DNA of 64,000 nt from contig JAHWKK010000007.1 in assembly GCA_019347945.1 (NCBI GenBank), positions 92,205 to 156,204 on the forward strand, in the 5' to 3' direction. The notes below the pieces were generated by a model that saw nothing but the letters and a program-made list of their open reading frames with translations, ran no database searches and was not told the DNA's origin. The DNA comes from Acidobacteriota bacterium. GTDB taxonomy: Bacteria > Acidobacteriota > Thermoanaerobaculia > Gp7-AA8 > JAHWKK01. Made by a program: the position numbers and the translations under genes. This document shows positions 48,011 through 56,514 of this stretch, piece after piece (positions within the stretch are counted from its first letter, which is position 1; every line of letters starts with the position of its first letter).

Positions 48011-49084
48011 TCAGATTCGAGCTGGTCGCTTTTCGCCGCGCCCTTTCCGTTCCGAGCGGCCGCGAAGCTGGCCGCACGCGGCGGCGATGTCGAGCCCCTT
48101 CGATCGCCGGACGGTCACACGAGTACCGGTCGCGGCAAGGGCGGCCGCGAAGCGGTCGATCGCGGCGTCGGATGGACGGGTCATCCAGTCGGGAAGCGTC
48201 GGATCGGGATTGAAGGGGATGGCGTTGACTTTGATGTCGATGCCGCGGAGAAGCTTCGCGAGCGCCTCGGCGTCGGCGGGCGAGTCGTTCCAACCCGCAA
48301 GGAGGACGTACTCGGCGGTGATCGTCCGGCCGTGCTCGAGAGGAAATGCGCGGAGTGCTTCGATGATCTCGGCAAGGGGGTAGCGTTTCGAGATCGGCAT
48401 GATCTCTTCGCGACGCGCCTGGTCCGGAGCATTGATCGAAACGGCGAGGTTCGGCCGATCGGGACGTTCGGCGAGCCACCGGAGCCCCGGCGTGATTCCG
48501 GAAGTCGAAAGCGTCACGCGTCTGAGCGAGATCGAGAGAGCCAGGATGTCGAGGACGACGTCGAGCGATTCGGTGTTGAGCAGCGGCTCACCCATCCCCA
48601 TGAAGACGACATTCAGCTGCTCGTCATCGACCGAATGGATCTCCTGAACGCTGTGGATCTGTTCGAGGATGACCGAGGGAGGGAGATTGACGCCGGGCCC
48701 GAAAAAGCCCGTCACGCAGAACGTGCATCCGACCGCGCATCCGGCCTGGGACGAGACGCAGATCGTCGTCCGGGCGCCCATCGGCATGTGGACGGTCTCG
48801 ATCCGGTCCTCCGACGGAAGCGCGAAGAGGTATTTCCGGCTCCCGTCAGAGGCCTCGGGGGTCTGGTCGACGACCTGGAGTGACGAGAGAGAGAATTCGG
48901 CGGCGAGACGGTCCCGGGTCTCCTGCGGGAGGTTGGTCATCGCGTCGAACGCGTGGACGTGATGCTGGTAGAGCCAGTCGGCGATCTGAGCGATCCGGTA
49001 AGCGGGAGTGACGTGGCCGGCGAGAATGGCAGGAAGATCGGAGGGACGGACGTCGTAGAGGTTGCGCGAGCGTGGGGAAGACAC
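48011..49084 (-). CDS. rlmN: Dual-specificity 23S rRNA/tRNA adenine-C2 methyltransferase RlmN
   Basis: A 357-residue radical SAM enzyme that methylates A2503 of 23S rRNA and A37 of some tRNAs. The Fe-S cluster cysteines are C116, C120 and C123 (CAVGCTFC), and the methyl-carrying cysteine is near residue 343 in DIAAACGQL. VVFMGMGEPLLN, STSGITPG, SINAPDQARREEIMPIS and the AEYVLLAGWNDS blocks are standard. This is an intact, normal-length copy; the Cfr variant is excluded by the RlmN-like C-terminus. A short gene follows on the same strand upstream. Confidence 0.96.
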   Translation of the reverse strand: MSSPRSRNLYDVRPSDLPAILAGHVTPAYRIAQIADWLYQHHVHAFDAMTNLPQETRDRLAAEFSLSSLQVVDQTPEASDGSRKYLFALPSEDRIETVHMPMGARTTICVSSQAGCAVGCTFCVTGFFGPGVNLPPSVILEQIHSVQEIHSVDDEQLNVVFMGMGEPLLNTESLDVVLDILALSISLRRVTLSTSGITPGLRWLAERPDRPNLAVSINAPDQARREEIMPISKRYPLAEIIEALRAFPLEHGRTITAEYVLLAGWNDSPADAEALAKLLRGIDIKVNAIPFNPDPTLPDWMTRPSDAAIDRFAAALAATGTRVTVRRSKGLDIAAACGQLRGRSERKGRGEKRPARI

Positions 49085-49091
49085 GGGCTTT

Positions 49092-49403
49092 TCAGCCGTT
49101 CTTCGACGATTTGACTTTGCGCGTCGGATCGATCCCGACCGACTTGAGGAAATTGAGATCCTCGACGTCGATCCGGAACTGTGCCTCGCCCGCGGGAAGC
49201 GCGAGCCGCTGGGTCCGTTCCTCCTGCGCCGGTTCGTCGTCGTCGCTCCGGCTCAGGCCGATCGTGGCATCGAGGACGACGTAGAGATCGTAGCCCTCAT
49301 CACGGATCTGCTGGATCATCCCGTTGACATTATTCGAGCCGGAGACCGATTCATTGATTGCGGTCCCGAGCTCCTTCAACAGTTCTTTGATCCGATCTTC
49401 CAT
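49092..49403 (-). CDS. Small conserved protein of unknown function
   Basis: A 103-residue soluble acidic protein: MEDRIKELLKELGTAINESV, a short IQQIRDEGYDLYVVLDATIG, a disordered DDDEPAQEERTQ, then beta-prone FRIDVEDLNFLKSVGIDP. No family is recognised. It ends seven bases before the rlmN start, so the two are probably one transcript. The ATG at 49403 was chosen because a longer frame upstream includes intergenic DNA with promoter-like boxes. Confidence 0.65.
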   Translation of the reverse strand: MEDRIKELLKELGTAINESVSGSNNVNGMIQQIRDEGYDLYVVLDATIGLSRSDDDEPAQEERTQRLALPAGEAQFRIDVEDLNFLKSVGIDPTRKVKSSKNG

Positions 49404-49474
49404 CTTTCGATCTCGGAAACGGCCTGAGCGGATGGGTCCATTTCCGCAAACCGATTGTGCCATATTCCAGCGGA

Positions 49475-49489
49475 TGTCAAAACTTGACA
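49475..49489. promoter_or_regulatory. Back-to-back -35 boxes: inverted repeat TGTCAA-AAC-TTGACA
   Basis: A perfect 6-bp inverted repeat whose two arms are consensus -35 hexamers on opposite strands, centred between the small gene/rlmN and the erythromycin-esterase gene. On the minus strand TTGACA is followed after 15 bases by CACAAT, a fair -10, about 50 bases before the small gene. On the plus strand no -10 is visible at 16-18 bases. It may also be an operator. Confidence 0.45.
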
Positions 49490-49672
49490 GACTCGAATCC
49501 ATTGCCGCCGGTTCCACGAGCGCTCGAGAGCATCCGTTCGCGGAATGAAACTTGCGTGGTTTCATCCGAGCCGCCATCGTACGCGGCTCGCCAGCAGCGG
49601 GGCTACCTCCTGCCTCGACCGAAGCCGCCATGAGCGGTGCAGAGTCGCGTGACTGACGGTGGAAGGGAGGTT

Positions 49673-51007
49673 ATGAAGGACGCAGCACTGATCGACCGCA
49701 TCCGACGCTCCGCGAAGCGACTCGAAGGAGCTCGCACCGACTACGACGACCTCCTCGATCTCGTCGGGGACGCGAAGTTCGTACTTCTCGGAGAGGCTTC
49801 TCATGGAACTCACGAGTTCTACGATCAGCGCGCCGCGATCACGAAACGCCTCGTCAGGGAGAAGGACTTTCGAATCGTCGCGGTCGAGGCCGACTGGCCC
49901 GATGCCTATCGTGTGAACCGTCATGTGCGGGGGTTCGGCAAAGACGAGACGCCCCTTCAGGCCCTGGGCGACTTCCGCCGCTTCCCGACCTGGATGTGGC
50001 GGAACCGGGACGTGCTGGACTTCGTCGAGTGGCTTGCCGGCCACAACGCCGCCATCGATGAACAGGATCGACGCACGGGCTTCTACGGGATTGATCTCTA
50101 CAGTCTTTTCGCGTCGATCGAGGCGGTGATCGGTTATCTCGAGAAAGTCGATCCCGAGGCCGCAAGGCGAGCGCGGGAACGCTACGGCTGCTTCGACCAC
50201 TTCGGCGAGAACAGCCAGGCGTACGGCTACGCGAGCTCGCTCGGCATCAAACCGGACTGCGAAGACGAGGTCGTTGCTCAGCTCGTCGATCTGAGGAGCA
50301 GATTTGCCGACTATGCGTCGCGCAACGGCCAGATCCCGCCCGACGAGGCGTTCTACGCCGAGCAGAACGCCCGACTCGTCGCGAGCGCCGAAACGTACTA
50401 CCGCTCGATGTTCGGCGGCCGCGTCTCGTCGTGGAACCTCCGCGATCGGCACATGGCGGATACGATCGACGCTCTTTCGAGCTATTACGAGCGGAAGAGC
50501 GGCAACGGAAAGGTCGCGGTCTGGGAGCACAACTCGCATCTCGGAGACGCGAGAGCAACCGAGATGGGCCGGCGAGGCGAGCTCAACGTCGGACAGTTGA
50601 TGCGTGAACGGCACGGGGAAGAATGCCGGTCGATCGGATTCACGACCTTCACCGGTGAAGTCACCGCGGCTTCGGCGTGGGATGGTCCGGCCGAGCGAAA
50701 GAAGGTCCGGCCTGCTCTCGAGGGCAGCTATGAGGAGTTGTTCCACCGGACCGGAATCGGCGATTTCTGGCTGCCGCTCAGAGAGAATGACTCGCTGGCG
50801 GATCTCGAGGAGCCCCGTCTCGAGCGCGCGATCGGCGTCATCTACATGCCCGAGACCGAACGCCAGAGCCACTACTTTCACGCGTCGCTTCCTCACCAGT
50901 TCGATGGGGTCCTACATTTCGACACGACGAGTGCCGTCGAGGGGCTCCCGGCCGGGAAGCCCCTTCACCCCGAGGAGGCACCCGAAACCTACCCCTCGGG
51001 AATCTGA
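49673..51007 (+). CDS. Erythromycin esterase-like protein (EreA/EreB superfamily)
   Basis: A 444-residue cytoplasmic protein. GEASHGTHEFYDQR supplies E41, H44 and H47; VEADWPDAYRVN supplies E72; WEHNSHLGDAR (about 284-294) supplies E285, H286 and H289. These match catalytic positions of EreB-like hydrolases. True macrolide lactone hydrolysis is proven for few members, and this chromosomal homologue need not confer resistance. The ATG at 49673 sits after GGAAGGGAGG. DUF5335 and pcm follow on the same strand. Confidence 0.9.
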   Translation: MKDAALIDRIRRSAKRLEGARTDYDDLLDLVGDAKFVLLGEASHGTHEFYDQRAAITKRLVREKDFRIVAVEADWPDAYRVNRHVRGFGKDETPLQALGDFRRFPTWMWRNRDVLDFVEWLAGHNAAIDEQDRRTGFYGIDLYSLFASIEAVIGYLEKVDPEAARRARERYGCFDHFGENSQAYGYASSLGIKPDCEDEVVAQLVDLRSRFADYASRNGQIPPDEAFYAEQNARLVASAETYYRSMFGGRVSSWNLRDRHMADTIDALSSYYERKSGNGKVAVWEHNSHLGDARATEMGRRGELNVGQLMRERHGEECRSIGFTTFTGEVTAASAWDGPAERKKVRPALEGSYEELFHRTGIGDFWLPLRENDSLADLEEPRLERAIGVIYMPETERQSHYFHASLPHQFDGVLHFDTTSAVEGLPAGKPLHPEEAPETYPSGI

Positions 51008-51019
51008 GGTGGACCCGCG

Positions 51020-51385
51020 ATGAAGAAGACGATCCCCCGCTCCGACTGGAACCGATTTCTGAAGTCCTTCAGTCTGCAGCACGAAGGATGGCTCGTCGAC
51101 GTCGAGTCAGTCTCGAAAGGGACGTCGCGATCGGAAGCGCGGAGCATTCCGCTCGAATCGGTGAGAGCTCGCGAGGATGGTTCGGCAGGCTCGATCGTCG
51201 TGACGGCCGGGGAATCGGACGACGAGCCGACGCGAATCGCAATCGATCACCCCGAATCTCTGCGGGTCGAACTGAACGACGGCATCGAGGCAGGACTCGA
51301 GATCGAAGCGGCGAGTGGCACGGTCACCAGAATCTGCTTCGTCTCTCCTGTCGCTCCCGAGTCGGTCGACGGTCTGGTGATCTGA
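51020..51385 (+). CDS. DUF5335-family protein
   Basis: A 121-residue protein of the DUF5335 type: IPRSDWNRFLKSFSLQHEGW, LVDVESVS, ARSIPLESVRA, and the C-terminal GLEIEAASGTVTRICFVSP. Members are small conserved proteins of unknown role, often next to stress or erythromycin-esterase-like genes. It lies 12 bases after the esterase-like gene and abuts the pcm ATG, so the three are co-transcribed. Confidence 0.82.
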   Translation: MKKTIPRSDWNRFLKSFSLQHEGWLVDVESVSKGTSRSEARSIPLESVRAREDGSAGSIVVTAGESDDEPTRIAIDHPESLRVELNDGIEAGLEIEAASGTVTRICFVSPVAPESVDGLVI

Positions 51386-52072
51386 ATGGTGACGCATACG
51401 AAAAGCTCGGCCATGAAGGATACGGCGAAGCTTCGCGACTGGATGGTCGCGACCCAGATCCAGGCGCGAGGAATCGATGATCCTGCCGTTCTGTCGGCGA
51501 TGCGGGCGGTGCCTCGGGAAGAATTCGTTCCGCGGGAGTTGCGGAGTCGCGCCTATGAAGACGGGCCGCTTCCGATCGGGGAGGGACAGACGATCTCGCA
51601 GCCATTCATTGTTGCGAGCATGGTCCAGTCCTTGAGGCTGCGGCCGGCGGATCGGGTTCTCGAGATCGGTGTCGGTTCCGGTTACGCCGCGGCGGTAATC
51701 GCGGAAATCGTCGAGGAAGTTTTTGCGATCGAGCGACACGAAGAGCTCGTCCTGACGGCGCGCGAAAGACTCGAAAGGCTCGGCTACGACAACGTCGAGA
51801 TCCGGCACGGCGACGGGACCGTGGGATGGGAGGAGCACGCCCCGTTCAACGCGATCGTCGTTGCGGCGGCCGGACCAAGGATCCCGGAAAGTCTGAAGGC
51901 GCAGCTCGCGGAGGGAGGGCGGCTGGTCATTCCCGTCGAGGTGAGCGTGCACGACCAGAGGTTGATTCGTCTCACCCGAACGGAATCGGGATTCCGCGAG
52001 GAATGGCTCGAGCCGGTCCGATTCGTTCCGCTGGTCGGACACGAAGGGTGGCCCGAGGGTTCGGAAAGGTGA
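51386..52072 (+). CDS. pcm: Protein-L-isoaspartate O-methyltransferase
   Basis: A 228-residue repair enzyme that methylates isoaspartyl residues in aged proteins. MVATQIQARGIDDPAVLSAM, PREEFVP, GEGQTISQPFIVASM, VLEIGVGSGYAAAVIA (SAM site) and FAIERHEEL are the standard blocks. The ATG directly follows the DUF5335 stop; an ATG nine codons later is another option. The stop overlaps the next gene's GTG. Confidence 0.96.
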   Translation: MVTHTKSSAMKDTAKLRDWMVATQIQARGIDDPAVLSAMRAVPREEFVPRELRSRAYEDGPLPIGEGQTISQPFIVASMVQSLRLRPADRVLEIGVGSGYAAAVIAEIVEEVFAIERHEELVLTARERLERLGYDNVEIRHGDGTVGWEEHAPFNAIVVAAAGPRIPESLKAQLAEGGRLVIPVEVSVHDQRLIRLTRTESGFREEWLEPVRFVPLVGHEGWPEGSER

Positions 52073-53001
52073 GCCCGGTCGGCGTGGCGTCGGCCGGAGG
52101 GATCGTCCGGAACGATCTCGACTGGGTTCTCGCGCGGCTCGACTGGCTGAAAAACGAGCGCATCTGGCCCAATGGCAAGCGCTATCTCTGGACGGATGCG
52201 TTCGGACTCACGCTGCTGCTTTCGCTTCATCGCGAGACCGGTGATCCGGAATACCTCGATGCGGCGCGCAAGCTCGTGAACGACGTGCAGCGCGTGCTCG
52301 GACGAGAGAGAGGCATCCGGATCGGCGAGGACCCCGACCGCGACGGCCAGTACTTCCACTACCTCGCGATGTGGATCCATGCTCTGACGCGCTTCGGCGC
52401 AATCGAGCCGGGGTACCGCGACGACGCCCTGCGGCTCGTGCGCGAAATCCACGAGCCATTCCTCGTCCCGAGCCGCGGGGTCATCTGGAAGATGGCGGAG
52501 GATCTGAGTGGGCCGTATCCCGGATACGGATTCGGCGCTCTCGATCCTTTCCACGGGATGGTCGTCTATCGACTTCTCGATCCCGACGCCCTCTCGTCCG
52601 AGATTCGTGAGCTGGAGGAGATCGTGGAAAAGAGTTACCGCGATCTGCGGATCGACCAGGATCTGGGTCTGGGCATGATGCTCTGGATGACGCATTTCTT
52701 TCCTGAAGAAGAGTGGGCGCGCGCTCAAAGGGAGGCGTCGCTCGCAATGCTCGAACAACTCTGGATCGAGAGAGAGGGCTATTTCTGCCGCTCAAGAGGT
52801 TTGCCGTCGATGAAATTCGCGTTCACGAATGCGGGAGTCGCGATCGGGCTCCAGAGCGTCGGGGCGATGGCGGCGCGCGTCGAGCGATCTCTCCGATACT
52901 TCGATTCGTATCGTTCGGGTGACGAGTACGACCGTGATGCGATCACGCACGTGATGTTGTGCTGCGCGCACATGCCGGGACAGCTCATCGCGGAACGCTG
53001 A
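52069..53001 (+). CDS. Six-hairpin (alpha/alpha toroid) glycosidase-like protein
   Basis: A 310-residue protein with a GTG start overlapping the pcm stop (GTGA). Repeated helix pairs such as LTLLLSLHRETGDPEYLDAARKLV, YFHYLAMWIHALTRFGAIEPGY and ALRLVREIHEPFLV (residues by position 35-140) are the pattern of (alpha/alpha)6 barrels of glycoside hydrolases, lyases and terpenoid cyclases. Tryptophans and aspartates typical of carbohydrate sites are present, but no catalytic pair can be proposed. There is no signal peptide, so it is cytoplasmic. The function is not known. Confidence 0.72.
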   Translation: MSPVGVASAGGIVRNDLDWVLARLDWLKNERIWPNGKRYLWTDAFGLTLLLSLHRETGDPEYLDAARKLVNDVQRVLGRERGIRIGEDPDRDGQYFHYLAMWIHALTRFGAIEPGYRDDALRLVREIHEPFLVPSRGVIWKMAEDLSGPYPGYGFGALDPFHGMVVYRLLDPDALSSEIRELEEIVEKSYRDLRIDQDLGLGMMLWMTHFFPEEEWARAQREASLAMLEQLWIEREGYFCRSRGLPSMKFAFTNAGVAIGLQSVGAMAARVERSLRYFDSYRSGDEYDRDAITHVMLCCAHMPGQLIAER

Positions 53002-53003
53002 GC

Positions 53004-54167
53004 TCAGCGACCGGCCTGGAGGGTGATCAGCACGATCTCAGGCGGGACGCCGAACCGTGACGGAACTACCCAGTAACCAGCGCCGGTGGTGACGTAGAGC
53101 CTGCGGCCTTCGGAATCGGTGCAGATTCCGGTATCGCAGGGGAGGAAAGCTCCTGCGAGCGTGATGTCGGTGCCCGGAACCGCGAGTTGACCGCCGTGAG
53201 TGTGACCCGCGAGCGTGAGCTCCGCACCGGCTTCCGCTGCGACGCGGAACGCTCGGGGCTGGTGGGCGAAGAGGATTGTCGTCGTCCCGGCCGGGCGGCC
53301 TGCCACGGCCGCAGCGATATTCGGCGCGAGGTCTCCGTCGCGATCGGCTGCGAAGTCGGAGAGCCCGGCAATCCAGAGTGTTGCTCCATCGCGCTCGAAC
53401 GGAAACCCCTCGTTTACGAGCAGCCGCACGCGCGAGCTGGACATCCGCCTGATGAACTCGTGAGGATCACCATACATCTCGTGGTTTCCGAGGACGGCCA
53501 GGACCGGGATGGACGCAGGTACGGGCTCGAAGGTCGAGAGGAGCTTTTCGGTGAATCGGGGCTCGTCGTCGATCAGATCTCCGGCTGCGAGCACGAGGTG
53601 CGGCTCGAGTGCTGCCAGCTCGCTGCCGATCCGATGCAGCCTCGAGCGTCGGGTGAAGAGTCCCGCGTGGATGTCGGAGAGAAGGGCGATCTTCGTTCCC
53701 CCCAAACGAGGATCGAGCGACTCGATCTCGATCTCGACGCGCTCGATCTCCAGCGGGATGAGCGCCTGGAACGCGCCGATCGTGAAGACGAGGGCGCCGG
53801 CGGTCCAGAACAGCAGCGACGGGATGCCTACGAGCTCGAAAAAGGAATGCCTCCGGAAGAAGACCAGTTTGATCGCCAGCAACAAGAGGAGGAACGCCGT
53901 AAAGAGGATCGACGCCGAGTACCATGTGAAAAACGGGGGAGCGGTCACCGATCTGAGAACGGATGCGAACGTCGTCGTGCGATCGGCGATGATCAGCGGA
54001 ACCGCGAGCCAGAAGAGGTTTCCGGCGATGGTCGCGGTGGCGACCGTGACCCGGCCGGCCTTCGACCGATGAGTTTTCCACAGCACGACCGACGTCGTCA
54101 CCGCACAACCGACGAGGACGGCGACGACCAGGATGAAGATAATCGTTCCCGACACCGCGCGGATCAT
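53004..54167 (-). CDS. Membrane-bound metallophosphoesterase (YkuE-like)
   Basis: A 387-residue protein. Four transmembrane helices in the first 150 residues are followed by a calcineurin-like catalytic domain: LLSDIHAGLF, AAGDLIDDEPRF, LGNHEMYGD, FAHQPRAF and LAGHTHGGQ. The layout matches YkuE/YaeI-type enzymes that act on lipid or nucleotide phosphate bonds. It is convergent with the six-hairpin gene (two bases between stops) and divergent from the sulfatase-like gene. Confidence 0.92.
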   Translation of the reverse strand: MIRAVSGTIIFILVVAVLVGCAVTTSVVLWKTHRSKAGRVTVATATIAGNLFWLAVPLIIADRTTTFASVLRSVTAPPFFTWYSASILFTAFLLLLLAIKLVFFRRHSFFELVGIPSLLFWTAGALVFTIGAFQALIPLEIERVEIEIESLDPRLGGTKIALLSDIHAGLFTRRSRLHRIGSELAALEPHLVLAAGDLIDDEPRFTEKLLSTFEPVPASIPVLAVLGNHEMYGDPHEFIRRMSSSRVRLLVNEGFPFERDGATLWIAGLSDFAADRDGDLAPNIAAAVAGRPAGTTTILFAHQPRAFRVAAEAGAELTLAGHTHGGQLAVPGTDITLAGAFLPCDTGICTDSEGRRLYVTTGAGYWVVPSRFGVPPEIVLITLQAGR

Positions 54168-54208
54168 ACGGGAAGCCGAGGATGATCCGCTCCGGGACCG
54201 GCGGAAAG

Positions 54209-56398
54209 ATGACACGAGGCACTGAAAGGCAATGTGCAGCGTCAATCCTTGCGATTGCAGGAGTGGCGCTGTCTCTCATCGCCGGCTGCAGGGATGAGGC
54301 TCCGACGGCGGAAGGCACGTCGCGGCCGAACGTGATTTTCATCTCAATCGACACGCTGCGGAGCGACCGGCTGCCGGCGTACGGGTACGAAATCGGAGAG
54401 ACTCCCGTGCTCGATGCATTCAGCCGCGACGCGGTCCTCTACGAGAGCGCGTGGTCGCACTGCCCGCTGACGCTTCCTTCGCACGCGACGATGTTCACCG
54501 GACTGCTCCCGTCGGAAAACGGTGTGCGGGACAACACCGGTTACAGGATCCGTCCGGACGACGTCCTGTTGGCGGAAGTGCTCGCCGATGAAGGCTACGC
54601 GACCGGCGCGGCCGTCTCGGCCTTCGTTCTTCGACGGGAGACCGGAATCGATCGCGGGTTCGAGTTCTACGACGACGGCGTCGAAGGAGTCGGACAGAGC
54701 GGGTCGATCGGAATGATCCAGCGTAGCGGAACGCATACTGCTTCCGTGGCCAGAGCGTGGCTGGCAGGGCAGTCTCAGGAAGCACCTCTCTTTTTTTTCC
54801 TCCATCTCTACGATCCGCACACTCCCTACGATCCCCCCGCTCCGTTCGATGAGAGATTCGACGATCCGTACGATGGCGAGATCGCCTACACTGATACGGT
54901 TCTCGGCGAGTTTTTCGACTTTCTGCGGGAGCGCGGCCTCTATGAATCCTCGCTGATCATCGTCGCCTCCGATCACGGGGAAGGCCTCGGTGACCACGGG
55001 GAAGAGGAACACGGGATCTTTCTCTATCGCGAGTCGATCCAGGTTCCTCTGATGATCCGGTATCCCGGGGGCCGCGGCGCCGGAACGCGTGTCGAGACTC
55101 CCGTCATGCTCTCGGATCTCTTTCCGACCGTCCTCGACTCGGTCGGTCTCGGTCACCGGATCGGCGAGGTGACGGGAGAGTCGATCGAAGCCGTCACGGG
55201 GAAGCCGCCGCGGAAAATCTACAGCGAGAGTTTCTATCCGCGGCTCCACTATGGATGGAGCGATCTCCATTCGCTGACCGATGGCACGACTCACTTCATC
55301 GAAGCGCCGCGACCCGAGCTGTACGATCTCGCTTCCGATCCTGGTGAAACGGAGAACGTGCTCGAAGAGCGGCGGCGCACCTTCTTCGAGTTTCGCGACG
55401 CGATCGCTCCGTTCATTCGCGAGGCCGAGGCCCCGGAGGAGGTGGATCCCGAGACGGCGGCGCAGCTTGCGGCGCTCGGCTACCTCGCCGGAGGTTCTGC
55501 GGCTTCGGGCGATGAAGACCTTCCCGATCCGAAGGATGGGATCGGCACTCTGGCGCGGGTGACCCGGGCGTTCCAGACCTTCCGGAACGGGGACCTCACC
55601 CTGGCCTTGTCCCAGGTCGAGGAAGAGCTCGCGGAGAACCGGCGCGTTCTCGATTTGTGGGATCTGCGGATGAGAATTCTCGCGCGGCTCGGGCGGCTGG
55701 ATGAAGCGATCGAAGCAGGAAGGGAAGCGTTGAGACTCTCCCCGACCTCGACGCATCGGGCGATCGCGGTTGCCGCCATCGCACTTCGGGCCAACCGCCT
55801 CGACGACGCCGTCAGCCATGCGAAGCTTGCCGCAAATGCGGAGCCGGCGCCTGCCAATGATATTTTTGCGCGGGTGGCGCTGGCGCGGGGCGAGCTCGAT
55901 GAGGCGGAAGCGTTTGCGCGGAAGTCGATCGCTGCCGCTCCGGACAACATCGACCCGCACATGACGATGGCGCGGGTCGAAAAGGAACGGGGCAATCTCG
56001 AAGCCGCCTGGGCCTCACTCGAAGAAGCTTCGAAGCTGGCGAGACGAAAACAGCTCACCAGGGTCGAGGGACTGCATTTCCTGCGCGGTGATGTTCTCGC
56101 CCGGATGCGACGGCCGCAGGAAGCCGAGCGGGAGTTCCGGCAGGAGATCGCTCTCTTCCCTGAAGAGCCGCAGGCCTACAAGAATCTGCTGCTGCTCCTC
56201 GTCTCGGAGAAGAAGCTTCGCGAAGCCGAAAGGTTGATCGCCGATCTCATTGAGGCGAGTCCGACGCCGCCTTCGTATATCGCGATCAGCGAAACCCTCA
56301 ACGTGATCGGCGATCCGCGGGCCGCGAGGTTCTGGGCACGGCAGGGTCTCGAAGAGTTCCCGAACGACCCGAGGCTCCGCGAGCTGGCACGAAGCTGA
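54209..56398 (+). CDS. Sulfatase-fold (alkaline phosphatase superfamily) lipoprotein with C-terminal TPR repeats
   Basis: A 729-residue exported lipoprotein (MTRGTERQCAASILAIAGV...SLIAGC, lipobox at C27). Residues about 48-420 are a sulfatase-fold domain: VIFISIDTLRSDRLPAYGY, PLTLPSHATMFTGLLPSENG and ASDHGEGLGDHGEEEHG. In the position of the formylglycine cysteine (CxPxR) the protein has Thr88 within TLPSH, so it is not a classical sulfatase but may be a phosphodiesterase or phosphotransferase. Residues about 440-725 are TPR repeats. An ATG nine codons earlier is possible. It is divergent from the phosphoesterase gene. Confidence 0.88.
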   Translation: MTRGTERQCAASILAIAGVALSLIAGCRDEAPTAEGTSRPNVIFISIDTLRSDRLPAYGYEIGETPVLDAFSRDAVLYESAWSHCPLTLPSHATMFTGLLPSENGVRDNTGYRIRPDDVLLAEVLADEGYATGAAVSAFVLRRETGIDRGFEFYDDGVEGVGQSGSIGMIQRSGTHTASVARAWLAGQSQEAPLFFFLHLYDPHTPYDPPAPFDERFDDPYDGEIAYTDTVLGEFFDFLRERGLYESSLIIVASDHGEGLGDHGEEEHGIFLYRESIQVPLMIRYPGGRGAGTRVETPVMLSDLFPTVLDSVGLGHRIGEVTGESIEAVTGKPPRKIYSESFYPRLHYGWSDLHSLTDGTTHFIEAPRPELYDLASDPGETENVLEERRRTFFEFRDAIAPFIREAEAPEEVDPETAAQLAALGYLAGGSAASGDEDLPDPKDGIGTLARVTRAFQTFRNGDLTLALSQVEEELAENRRVLDLWDLRMRILARLGRLDEAIEAGREALRLSPTSTHRAIAVAAIALRANRLDDAVSHAKLAANAEPAPANDIFARVALARGELDEAEAFARKSIAAAPDNIDPHMTMARVEKERGNLEAAWASLEEASKLARRKQLTRVEGLHFLRGDVLARMRRPQEAEREFRQEIALFPEEPQAYKNLLLLLVSEKKLREAERLIADLIEASPTPPSYIAISETLNVIGDPRAARFWARQGLEEFPNDPRLRELARS

Positions 56399-56514
56399 AG
56401 TCGCGGGAGTGAGCGCTGGTGATCCCATGGGCGGTCGCGGCTTCTCTCGAGGTCATGTGGCGACGCTGCCCTGAGGCGCGATTCTCGTTCAGAAGAGGCG
56501 CTAAGCGATCCGGG

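Noticed and set aside
54344..55960. 538-codon minus-strand frame
   Set aside because: Antisense to the sulfatase-like/TPR gene, low-complexity Arg-rich product.
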